This document shows, one piece after another, positions 1 to 6,802 of a stretch of 64,000 nucleotides of DNA (position 1 is the stretch's first letter; every line of letters starts with the position of its first letter). The stretch is from Anaerolineales bacterium (lineage in GTDB: Bacteria > Chloroflexota > Anaerolineae > Anaerolineales > UBA11579): assembly GCA_019454165.1 (NCBI GenBank), contig CP075367.1, positions 379,971 to 443,970 of the forward strand, in the 5' to 3' direction. Position numbers and translations under genes: made by a program. The notes beneath the pieces are model-generated. The model saw only the letters and a list, made by a program, of their open reading frames with translations, was not told the DNA's origin and searched no databases.

Positions 1-9
1 GCAAATAAA

Positions 10-43
10 AAACGCCTCAGCATTTGCTGAGGCGTTTTGCTTT
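10..43. terminator. Intrinsic terminator, bidirectional
   Basis: A perfect 10-bp GC-rich stem (13-22 with 25-34) around a TT loop is flanked by A-rich and T-rich runs on both sides. It lies just past the stop of the minus-strand desaturase and can end transcription from either side. Confidence 0.85.
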
Positions 44-62
44 TTATGCGGCAACCCGGCAG

Positions 63-1094
63 CTAGGCTGCCGTAGCCGTCCGCTGGCGCTGCATGCGGG
101 CGTACTCGGTCCAGCTGATCAGCTTGTGGGTCTGCTCATCCCACAAGTGCAGGAAGATGGTCTTGAAGCTGGTGAAGAAGGTGATCGTCTCGACCTGGTG
201 GAAGATCTCGTTCTCGTAGTGCGCGCGTTCCAGGTTGTAGTTGGGGATCTTGGGGGAAAGATGGTGCACATGATGGAAGCCGATGTTGCCGCTGAACCAT
301 TGAGCAACCTTGTTCATCTTGAAGAAGGACGCGCCGCGTAGGGCCGCTTCGGTATAGTCCCACTCCTCATGCCAGCGCCAGTAGGTGTCCTCGAATTGGT
401 GCTGAACGTAGAAGAGGAACACGCCGATCGAGGAGCCAAAGACCATGATCGGCAGCCAGATCAGCAGGGTCTCGCGCCAGCCGATCCACAGGCTGAGCCC
501 GGCGAAGATGACGGCCAGGGCGATGTTGGTGTACAGCACGCTGCGGCGCTCGCGCTTGTCGGCGTCCTTGCTGAGCAGGAAACGGTGCAGCACGATGAAC
601 AGCAGGGTCGGCCCGACGACGAACTTCACCAGCGGGTTGCGGTAGATGCGGTAGGTCAGCTTGCGGTGCCAGGGCAGCGCGGCGTATTCGTCCACGGTCA
701 TGGTGTAGATGTCGCCAATGCCGCGGAAGTCAAGATCGCCGGCGGTGGCGTGGTGCTTGGCATGCGTGCGGCGCCAGTGGTGATAGGGCGTCATCGAGAT
801 GATGCCGAGCACGCCGCCGAGCAGATCATTGAGCTTGGTGGACTTGAAGAACGAATTGTGGCCACAGTCGTGCTGGATGATGAACAGACGCATCATGAAC
901 AACGCGTTCAGAAACGCCAGGCCCAGCGTGATGAGGTAGTTGACGCGCAGGCTGTAATACATCAGCACCCAGATCAGCAGGTAGGGCACCAGGCTGTTGA
1001 TGAGCTGCCATATGCTCTTTTTGTGGTCAGGCACCTGGTACGGCTTAATAGCGTCTACCCAGGCCGGTTTGGTCTTGGCGTTGGTTGTTTCCAT
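63..1094 (-). CDS. Membrane fatty-acid (acyl-lipid) desaturase
   Basis: Di-iron integral membrane desaturase of the DesA/omega-6 type, which introduces a cis double bond into membrane acyl chains using O2 and a ferredoxin-type donor. The three histidine boxes are visible: HDCGH at about residues 75-79, HAKHH at 111-115, and HHVHH near residue 275. Hydrophobic stretches lie between them. I place the start at the second Met of the longer frame (1094) because AGGAG sits about 8 nt upstream; the ATG at 1124 has no ribosome site. The predicted 343 residues fit the family. Which position is desaturated cannot be read from the sequence. Confidence 0.92.
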   Translation of the reverse strand: METTNAKTKPAWVDAIKPYQVPDHKKSIWQLINSLVPYLLIWVLMYYSLRVNYLITLGLAFLNALFMMRLFIIQHDCGHNSFFKSTKLNDLLGGVLGIISMTPYHHWRRTHAKHHATAGDLDFRGIGDIYTMTVDEYAALPWHRKLTYRIYRNPLVKFVVGPTLLFIVLHRFLLSKDADKRERRSVLYTNIALAVIFAGLSLWIGWRETLLIWLPIMVFGSSIGVFLFYVQHQFEDTYWRWHEEWDYTEAALRGASFFKMNKVAQWFSGNIGFHHVHHLSPKIPNYNLERAHYENEIFHQVETITFFTSFKTIFLHLWDEQTHKLISWTEYARMQRQRTATAA

Positions 1095-1169
1095 GCAGCT
1101 GCTCCTGAAGAGGGGTTGATACATTGTAGTGGCATAGCGCTCATAGGGCTAGCCACTGGCATAACTTAG

Positions 1170-1550
1170 TTATGAACGTGGTTGAAGCAACATAGCCGCC
1201 CCGCCCAGCAATGCGGCCAGTGACGCTAGCCAATAGAAGATGCCGATCGATAACGTGGCCAGCAGGGTGAGCAGGACGGCGGTGGCGATGAAGACCCCGG
1301 CGGCGCTGCGCTGACCGCGCCCGTAGAAGAACAAAGGCGCGGCGAACAGGGCGCTGAAGATAATGAGGATGACCACGCCCCACCAGCCCTGGGCTTGCAG
1401 CCAGGTCAGTTGGGTGACGGTCTCCACGCCATTGGTCGTGCTGACTTGGGTGGCGCCGGCGGTGAAGAAGACCAGCAAGCTGGCAACCACGCCGCAGATG
1501 GCGGCGAAAGCGAGCAGGAGAGCGGGCAGGCGGGAGAGGATGGCGCGCAT
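1170..1550 (-). CDS. Small four-helix membrane protein, function unknown
   Basis: 126 residues with four strongly hydrophobic segments (about 7-32, 58-77, 85-105 and 106-122) and no recognised motif. GAGG lies 6 nt before the ATG. It follows another small membrane protein gene after only 7 bp on the same strand, so the two are probably co-transcribed and may act together. I do not recognise the family. Confidence 0.7.
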   Translation of the reverse strand: MRAILSRLPALLLAFAAICGVVASLLVFFTAGATQVSTTNGVETVTQLTWLQAQGWWGVVILIIFSALFAAPLFFYGRGQRSAAGVFIATAVLLTLLATLSIGIFYWLASLAALLGGAAMLLQPRS

Positions 1551-1557
1551 GTGAACC

Positions 1558-1893
1558 TCACTGAAGGGCGATGTAGGCCAGGCCGAACAGCACAGCGGAG
1601 ACGACCAGGCGGCCGGTTTGCTGGTTCCAGGCGGGCTTGCCGCTGGCGTGGGCGCTGTTGACGGCGGCCAGGATGTGCATGGCCAGCAGGCCGATGGCGA
1701 GGGTCCACAGCGCCCACTGGGAGCTGGCCCACACGAGGTAGCCCGCCACCAGCAGCAGGCCGCCTACGATCAGCATCGAGTTGGCGGCCAGGGTGGTTAC
1801 TTTGCCCTGGCGCCACTGCTGCGGGCCGGCCAGCAGGGCCAGCAAGCCATACAGGGCAATGAAGGGGGCGACGACAAATCTGAGCCAATCCAT
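1558..1893 (-). CDS. Small membrane protein, function unknown
   Basis: 111 residues with about four hydrophobic segments. The ATG has no Shine-Dalgarno sequence. Instead a TACAAT -10 box (1905-1900 on the minus strand) ends exactly 6 nt before it, so the transcript would begin at the A of the start codon (leaderless). It is the first gene of a two-gene unit with the membrane protein downstream. No catalytic motif is visible. Confidence 0.7.
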   Translation of the reverse strand: MDWLRFVVAPFIALYGLLALLAGPQQWRQGKVTTLAANSMLIVGGLLLVAGYLVWASSQWALWTLAIGLLAMHILAAVNSAHASGKPAWNQQTGRLVVSAVLFGLAYIALQ

Positions 1894-1991
1894 GCCTGCA
1901 TTGTACTGCCAGGCAGCGCAACAAAACCTGCATCGCTTCGTTAGCTAGCTTGATCGTAGTTGTATCTATCTATGTAATCTAGGAGGAACAA

Positions 1992-2141
1992 ATGCGTTTT
2001 AACAGCAATCTTGGTTTCTTGCTTTTGGGTATCTGGCTGATCCTGATCGGTCTGGGGCAGTTCGTCAACCTCGGCAACCTGGGGGCCTTGACCAACGTTC
2101 TGGCCCTGATCTCGGGCATTCTGATCGTAATGGGGCGCTAA
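1992..2141 (+). CDS. 49-residue single-helix membrane protein
   Basis: A short ORF with a near-perfect ribosome binding site (AGGAGG at 1981-1986, spacing 5) and a strong terminator immediately after its stop. The product is very hydrophobic (Leu, Ile, Gly, Val) with about two short helices or one long one, and almost no charged residues. The RBS and terminator make it a convincing stand-alone gene although it is small. I do not recognise the family. Confidence 0.75.
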   Translation: MRFNSNLGFLLLGIWLILIGLGQFVNLGNLGALTNVLALISGILIVMGR

Positions 2142-2163
2142 AAAAGCGCCCACTCCTCTCTCT

Positions 2164-2193
2164 GGCCGCCCACGCAAGTGGGCGGCCTTTTTT
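2164..2193 (+). terminator. Intrinsic terminator
   Basis: A 10-bp perfect stem (2164-2173 with 2178-2187), GCAA tetraloop and six T residues. It closes the small 49-codon gene and sits two bases before the end of the convergent radA gene. Confidence 0.92.
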
Positions 2194-2194
2194 G

Positions 2195-3640
2195 TTAAGC
2201 CTGCGCTTTTAGCGTGGCCAGATCTAGCGCCTCACGCAGGCTGCGGGCCTCACGAACCTCGATGCCGCTGGGCAGCTCTTCGCTCTTGCGCAGGCGGCGC
2301 GGCATCACGGCGGACTTAAAGCCAAGCGCGGCCGCCTCTTTGAGGCGGGCGGGCGTGTGCGGCACGGTGCGCAGCTCGCCGCTCAGGCCGACCTCGCCGA
2401 TGAGGACGGCATCGGCGCGCAGCGGGCGATCCCAGACGGAGCTGGCGATGGCAGCCGCCAGCGCCAGGTCGGCGGCGGGCTCGCCGATGCGCAGGCCGCC
2501 GACCACATTGACGAAGACGTCTTGCTCGGCCAGGGGCAGGCCGAGGCGGCGGGTGAGTACGGCGGTGATGAGCAGCAGGCGGTTGGTATCCACCCCGTTG
2601 CCGGAGCGGCGCGGGTTGCCGAAGGCGCTGGGGCTGGTGAGGCCCTGGACCTCGACGAGGAGCGGGCGGGTGCCCTCCATGGTGACGGCGATGGCGGAGC
2701 CAGCGGCGTTGACGACGCGCTCGGCCAGGAAGGCTTCGGAGGGGTTGGGCACCTCCTGCATGCCGCGGCCGACCATTTCGAAGACACCCACCTCAGCCGT
2801 GGCGCCGAAACGATTCTTGACGGCGCGCAGCAGACGGAAGGACTGGAAGCGATCGCCTTCGAGGTAGAGGACGGTATCCACCATGTGCTCGAGCAGGCGC
2901 GGGCCGGCGATGACGCCCTCTTTGGTGACGTGGCCGATGAGGAAGACGGCCAGGCCGCTGCTCTTGGCCAGCTGGCGGAAACGGTCGCTGCATTCGCGCA
3001 GCTGGGTGACCGAGCCGGCCGAGGAGTCGATCTGCGGGTCGTAGACGGTTTGGATCGAATCGATGATGAGCAGGCGCGGCTTGATCTGCTCGACATGATG
3101 CAGGATCGCGTCAAGGTTGGTTTCGGTGACCAACAACAAAGAGTCGCTTAGTTGCTTAGTTTCTTGGTCGGGTGGGAGCCAATCATCCGCGGAGTTGCCA
3201 TCGGCAACTCCCGCTGAGCGCTGCAAGCGCTCAGCACGCATCTTGATCTGTGCTGGAGATTCTTCGCCGGAGACGTAGAGCACGCGGCCCTGGGCGGCCA
3301 TCTCCATGGCGGTTTGCAACAGCAGGGTGGACTTGCCGATGCCCGGGTCGCCGCCGATGAGCACCAGCGAGCCGGGCACGATGCCGCCGCCCAGCACGCG
3401 GGCAAACTCGCCGATGGAGAGTGGCATGCGCTCGCTCTCGGCGCCGCCGGCGATCTGGGTCAGCGGTTTGGGGGCCGCGGCGCCGGCGCCGTTGCTGCTG
3501 GCGGCGCGGCGGGTTGGCTCGTCGGCCACCAGCTCTTCGGCGTAGGTGTTCCATTCGCCGCACTGCGGGCAGCGGCCGAGCGCCTTGGCGGCGGCGCGGC
3601 CGCAGCTTTGGCAGACGAAGCGGGTGTGGACCTTAGCCAT
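2195..3640 (-). CDS. radA: DNA repair protein RadA/Sms
   Basis: RecA-family ATPase that promotes branch migration in homologous recombination. It has an N-terminal zinc finger (Cys10, Cys13, Cys24, Cys27), a Walker A motif GGDPGIGKST at 96-105, the RadA-specific KNRFG motif at 275-279, and a C-terminal Lon-protease-like domain. At 481 residues it is some 25 longer than usual. The extra stretch lies at about residues 141-166 between MRAERL and LLLVTETN, where homologues have only a short link. Two perfect DNA hairpins overlap the start of this stretch. Its start overlaps the end of the upstream DinB-like gene by 8 bp, implying translational coupling. Confidence 0.96.
   Translation of the reverse strand: MAKVHTRFVCQSCGRAAAKALGRCPQCGEWNTYAEELVADEPTRRAASSNGAGAAAPKPLTQIAGGAESERMPLSIGEFARVLGGGIVPGSLVLIGGDPGIGKSTLLLQTAMEMAAQGRVLYVSGEESPAQIKMRAERLQRSAGVADGNSADDWLPPDQETKQLSDSLLLVTETNLDAILHHVEQIKPRLLIIDSIQTVYDPQIDSSAGSVTQLRECSDRFRQLAKSSGLAVFLIGHVTKEGVIAGPRLLEHMVDTVLYLEGDRFQSFRLLRAVKNRFGATAEVGVFEMVGRGMQEVPNPSEAFLAERVVNAAGSAIAVTMEGTRPLLVEVQGLTSPSAFGNPRRSGNGVDTNRLLLITAVLTRRLGLPLAEQDVFVNVVGGLRIGEPAADLALAAAIASSVWDRPLRADAVLIGEVGLSGELRTVPHTPARLKEAAALGFKSAVMPRRLRKSEELPSGIEVREARSLREALDLATLKAQA
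3191..3235. repeat. Double palindromic element inside radA
   Basis: Two back-to-back perfect hairpins: 9-bp arms 3191-3199/3203-3211 with a 3-nt loop, and 10-bp arms 3213-3222/3226-3235 with a 3-nt loop. They fall in radA codons about 136-150, at the left edge of a segment that looks like an insertion relative to other RadA proteins. The reading frame is kept. Confidence 0.7.
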
Positions 3641-4115
3641 GCTGGCGCATCTCCCAGCCCATCAGGTCGCCCTCGGGCACGTCCGGCAGCGGCAGGCGGT
3701 GCAGCATGTGCTGCAGCTCGGCGCGGTGGTGCATGTTGTGGGTGATCACATGGGCGATCGCTCCGCCGAAGCTCTTTTGTTGCGGCGGGTTGTCGAGTAC
3801 ATCGGTCCATTTTTCGTCGAGGCGGCCTTGGGCTTCGGTATGGCGCGCAAATGCGGCGAATTCGGCGTAGGCATTCTCGAGACGGCTGAGGAGTTGGGCG
3901 GGCGACGTGCCTTCAAGCTCGCGCACGGGGCGGGCGAGCATCAGGTCAGTCCAGGTCTCGATGTTGAAGATCATGTGCTCGAAGGTAGCGCGCAGGGTAC
4001 GCCAGCCGGCGTCGAACTCGCGGTCAAAGTCTGCGTCGCTGAGAGGCAGGCATAGTTCGAGGAGCTCGCGGGTGGCGGCCTCGTCGTGGCCCAGTAGGCG
4101 TTCCAGAATGCTCAT
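3633..4115 (-). CDS. DinB-like metal-binding four-helix protein
   Basis: 160 residues of the DinB/YfiT superfamily, putative metal-dependent hydrolases or thiol transferases. Candidate metal-binding histidines lie in the EHMIFN segment (near residue 47) and in HVITHNMHH (about 122-130). The gene precedes radA and overlaps it by 8 bp. There is no good RBS, but TAGACT lies 7 nt before the ATG, consistent with a near-leaderless start. The substrate is unknown. Confidence 0.85.
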   Translation of the reverse strand: MSILERLLGHDEAATRELLELCLPLSDADFDREFDAGWRTLRATFEHMIFNIETWTDLMLARPVRELEGTSPAQLLSRLENAYAEFAAFARHTEAQGRLDEKWTDVLDNPPQQKSFGGAIAHVITHNMHHRAELQHMLHRLPLPDVPEGDLMGWEMRQHG

Positions 4116-4161
4116 TGCGCCAAGTCTACTATAAATAGAACATTTGCACTAGAACAGCCTC

Positions 4162-4206
4162 TTGACACTTGGCTCTGAATAGTGTATTTAACATATATGT
4201 TAAATA
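4162..4206 (+). promoter_or_regulatory. Promoter with 22-bp palindromic operator (first ArsR gene)
   Basis: TTGACA at 4162-4167 and TATTTA at 4185-4190 are separated by 17 bp. A perfect 22-bp palindrome spans 4185-4206 and therefore covers the whole -10 box and the predicted start site. An ArsR dimer bound there would block RNA polymerase, so autorepression of the downstream gene pair is likely. Confidence 0.8.
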
Positions 4207-4219
4207 AGGTAGGTGTTAA

Positions 4220-4561
4220 ATGACGGACGCACTTAGCCTCACGTTCTCAGCCTTGGCAGACCCCACCCGCCGGGCGATCCTGGAGCGGCTCTCGAACGGG
4301 CGGGCCAGCGTGTCCGAGCTGGCGGCCCCGTTCAAGATCAGCCTGCCGGCGGTCTCGCGGCACCTTAAGGTGCTGGAGAAGGCCGGGCTGGTTGCCCGGG
4401 CGCGGGATGCGCAGTGGCGCCCGGCGCAACTGCAGGCCGAGCCGCTCAAGAATGTCTCGGTCTGGCTGGAGCGTTACCGCCGCAACTGGGAAGAGAGCTA
4501 CGAGCGCCTGGACGAATACCTCAGCGATGTTCAGAAGAAGCAAACCCAAAAAGGAGAATGA
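4220..4561 (+). CDS. ArsR-family winged-helix regulator
   Basis: 113-residue helix-turn-helix repressor of the ArsR type. The LADPTRRAILERL start and the ISLPAVSRHLKVLEKAGLV recognition helix (about 36-54) are typical. No metal-binding CxC is present, so it belongs to the metal-independent subgroup commonly paired with SRPBCC proteins. AAGGTAGG precedes the ATG. The stop overlaps the start of the SRPBCC gene by one base. It is probably self-regulated through the palindrome on its -10 box. Confidence 0.93.
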   Translation: MTDALSLTFSALADPTRRAILERLSNGRASVSELAAPFKISLPAVSRHLKVLEKAGLVARARDAQWRPAQLQAEPLKNVSVWLERYRRNWEESYERLDEYLSDVQKKQTQKGE

Positions 4562-5040
4562 TGAGTACCCAACGGAAATTTGTGATCAGCATGCCTTCAG
4601 ACACCGAGCTGGTGATGGAGCGCGAATTTGATGCGCCGCGCGAGCTGGTGTTCAACGCCCACCTGGACCGCGAAGCGACCCCGCTGTGGTGGGGGCCGCG
4701 CGGCTACGCCACCGAAGTGGTGGAGCTGGATGCCCAGCCGGGCGGAAAGTGGCGTTTTGTACAGCGCACCACGGAGGGGCAGGAGATCGCCTTCTTTGGC
4801 GAGTATCGTCTGATCTCGCCACACGACAAGTTCGTGAACACATTCGGTTTTGACGGCATGCCAGGCGAGCCGGGCGAAGAGGAGTACAACTTCATTGACC
4901 TGGGCAACGGGCGCACGCTGCTGCGCACTTACTCCAAGTTCAAGACGAAGGAAGAGCTGCAGGCGGTGCTGGAAAGCGGCATGGAGCACGGCGCCAACGA
5001 GACCTACGACCGGCTGGAAGAGTTTCTGGCTGGCAAGTAA
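4561..5040 (+). CDS. SRPBCC / AHSA1-family ligand-binding protein
   Basis: 159 residues of the START-like (AHSA1/CalC) fold, a hydrophobic-ligand pocket. REFDAPRELVFNA and the WWGPRGY segment are characteristic. I choose the ATG at 4561 over that at 4558 because AGGAG at 4552-4556 would otherwise be almost touching the start. It is translationally coupled to the ArsR gene, a widespread pairing in which the partner probably handles the compound the repressor responds to. The ligand is unknown. Confidence 0.9.
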   Translation: MSTQRKFVISMPSDTELVMEREFDAPRELVFNAHLDREATPLWWGPRGYATEVVELDAQPGGKWRFVQRTTEGQEIAFFGEYRLISPHDKFVNTFGFDGMPGEPGEEEYNFIDLGNGRTLLRTYSKFKTKEELQAVLESGMEHGANETYDRLEEFLAGK

Positions 5041-5048
5041 GCCCAACA

Positions 5049-5078
5049 AAAAAAGTAGAGCGATGGCTCTACTTTTTT
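5049..5078. terminator. Intrinsic terminator
   Basis: A 7-bp GTAGAGC/GCTCTAC stem (5055-5061 with 5066-5072) extended by A:T pairs to 13 bp, with a T6 tail on the plus strand and an A7 run on the other side. It ends the first ArsR/SRPBCC unit. Confidence 0.9.
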
Positions 5079-5090
5079 GTTTGAATTAAA

Positions 5091-5147
5091 TTCAACTAGA
5101 TGGTTGACAAATATCGGTTGTGAGGATATATTCAACTATATGGTTGT
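5091..5147 (+). promoter_or_regulatory. Promoter with twin operators, second ArsR gene
   Basis: TTGACA (5104-5109) and TATATT (5127-5132) are spaced 17 bp. Two copies of an imperfect inverted repeat, CAACTAGATGGTTG and CAACTATATGGTTG, occur in 5091-5107 and 5131-5147. They are exactly 40 bp apart. The first overlaps the -35 box, the second covers the predicted start site and the ATG at 5140. Confidence 0.82.
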
Positions 5148-5466
5148 AAAAGAATCCCCCGCACTCGACCGCATATTTCAGGCGCTGGCCAACCCCAGCC
5201 GCCGCGCCATGCTGCGCATGTTGACGGATGGCGAGCAGAACATCAGCAGTCTGGCGGAGCCGTTGCAGATGAGCTTTGAGGGCGCGTCGAAGCATGTACG
5301 CGTGCTGGAGCAGGCAGGGTTGGTGGCGCGGCGGGTACGCGGCCGCGTGCACCTGGTGCGCATACGCCCCATGGCGCTGGTGCAGGCCAATGAGTGGCTG
5401 GAGTTCTACACGCGGTTTTGGAACCAGCAGATGGATGCGCTGGAAGCTATGTTCGATGAGGAGTAG
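5140..5466 (+). CDS. ArsR-family winged-helix regulator
   Basis: 108 residues; DRIFQALANPSRRAMLRML and a MSFEGASKHVRVLEQAGLV recognition helix identify an ArsR-type repressor. The longer frame opening at 5077 lies inside the terminator and promoter, so I start at ATG 5140. The -10 box predicts transcription from 5139, making the mRNA essentially leaderless. Twin operators flank the promoter. It is followed by two VOC-domain genes in the same unit. Confidence 0.92.
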   Translation: MVVKESPALDRIFQALANPSRRAMLRMLTDGEQNISSLAEPLQMSFEGASKHVRVLEQAGLVARRVRGRVHLVRIRPMALVQANEWLEFYTRFWNQQMDALEAMFDEE

Positions 5467-5468
5467 TG

Positions 5469-5873
5469 ATGCAGAAATACACCCCGTTCCTGATGTTTGT
5501 AGGCGAGCAGCACGGCAAGGCTGAGGAGGCCATGCAGTTCTATGCTTCGCTCTTTGGGCAAGCAGAGATCACCAATGTGGACCGATATGGCGCAGGTGAA
5601 GTGGAGCCGGAAGGCACGCTGCGCAATGGCGTGCTCACGCTGGGGGGCACTGAGTTTTTCTTTATGGACAGCAGCCTGGAGCATGCATTCACCTTCACCC
5701 CGGCGTTTTCCATCTTTGTTCGCTGTGAAAGCGAAGAAGAAATTGAAGCCGCGTTTGCCAAGCTGACCGAAGAAGGCCATATCCTAATGCCGCTGGATAC
5801 GTATGGCTTCAGCCGCCAGTTCGCGTGGATACAAGACAAGTACGACGTTTCCTGGCAGATCAACCTGCCCTGA
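5469..5873 (+). CDS. VOC-superfamily protein, PhnB type
   Basis: 134 residues of the PhnB/3-demethylubiquinone methyltransferase-like branch of the vicinal-oxygen-chelate fold. YTPFLMFVGEQHGKAEEAMQFY at the start and the C-terminal YGFSRQFAWIQDKYDVSWQI are typical. GAGGAG five bases upstream supports ATG 5469 rather than the overlapping GTG at 5466. It lies 2 bp after the ArsR gene. The metal-dependent reaction is not predictable. Confidence 0.88.
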   Translation: MQKYTPFLMFVGEQHGKAEEAMQFYASLFGQAEITNVDRYGAGEVEPEGTLRNGVLTLGGTEFFFMDSSLEHAFTFTPAFSIFVRCESEEEIEAAFAKLTEEGHILMPLDTYGFSRQFAWIQDKYDVSWQINLP

Positions 5874-5881
5874 GGACCGGC

Positions 5882-6799
5882 ATGGTGAGAATTAATCAAG
5901 TTTCTGTAACGGTTGACGACCAGGATAAAGCCTTCCGCTTTTATACCGAGGTGCTGGGCTTTGTGAAGAAGACCTTGTACCCGTTGGACGTGAAAGGCGC
6001 ACGCAAGAAGATGACGCTTGTGTCTGCACTGGATAAGCATGGACCTGAACTGGTGTTAGAGCCGATGCAGCCTGCGCTACAAGGCGCCGAGAAGGATTGG
6101 CAAAAGACCATGTACAAGCACAACATTCCCGCGGCCGCGTTTGAAGTTGACGATATCAAGAAGGAGTTCAAGCGGCTTAGCAAACTGGGAGTGGTATTCA
6201 CCCAGGAGCCGATCCGAGCCGGCGCTCCGATCACATGGGCCTTGCTGGACGATACCTGCGGCAACCTGATCCAGTTGTTCGAGTACTGGGACTATCACGG
6301 CGAGACGCGTTCGGTAACTGTGGAGCGACATATTGCCGCGCCGCCAGAGCAGGTGTTCGCGGCCTGGGTCGATCCTGAACTGGCGTGCAAGTGGCTGATG
6401 GCCTCGGCGGAGAGCGTGCCCGGCGATTACGCGCTGGACACTCAGGTGGGCGGCGAGTGGACCATTCACCGCCGCGCCGGTGACAAGATCTATACAGCGG
6501 TGGGTGAATACCTGGAAATCGACCCGCCCCGACGGCTAGTGTTCACTTTTTCCATGCCGCAGTTTGCTGTGGATGTGGGTACCGTGACGGTGGAGATCAA
6601 GCCGGATAAAGGCGGCAGCCTGGTGAAGTTAACCCAGTCCGGTGACCGGCCTGGCTATGAGCGCAGCACGGCCCACGGCTGGGAGGGCATGCTGATCCGC
6701 CTGGAGCGCACTCTGACGGGCAAGACCGGGCAGAAGATGCTGACGCGCACTGCAGGCAAGAAAGCGAAGACCGCAAAGAAGCGTGGATCAAGCAGTTAG
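5882..6799 (+). CDS. VOC (glyoxalase-like) - SRPBCC fusion protein
   Basis: 305 residues. Residues about 1-135 form a glyoxalase/VOC domain (RINQVSVTVDDQDKAFRFY, and a C-terminal DDTCGNLIQLFEY). Residues about 140-285 form an AHSA1/SRPBCC domain (VERHIAAPPEQVFAAWVDP). A Lys/Arg/Ser-rich tail ends the protein. The ATG at 5882 has GAGGA six bases upstream; the longer frame starting at 5825 overlaps the preceding gene. The two domains are usually encoded separately next to ArsR regulators. Here they are one polypeptide in the same operon. Confidence 0.9.
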   Translation: MVRINQVSVTVDDQDKAFRFYTEVLGFVKKTLYPLDVKGARKKMTLVSALDKHGPELVLEPMQPALQGAEKDWQKTMYKHNIPAAAFEVDDIKKEFKRLSKLGVVFTQEPIRAGAPITWALLDDTCGNLIQLFEYWDYHGETRSVTVERHIAAPPEQVFAAWVDPELACKWLMASAESVPGDYALDTQVGGEWTIHRRAGDKIYTAVGEYLEIDPPRRLVFTFSMPQFAVDVGTVTVEIKPDKGGSLVKLTQSGDRPGYERSTAHGWEGMLIRLERTLTGKTGQKMLTRTAGKKAKTAKKRGSSS

Positions 6800-6802
6800 T
6801 TG

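Noticed and set aside
5077-5139. Longer N-terminus for the second ArsR protein
   Set aside because: The extra 21 codons lie over the terminator tail, both promoter boxes and one operator.
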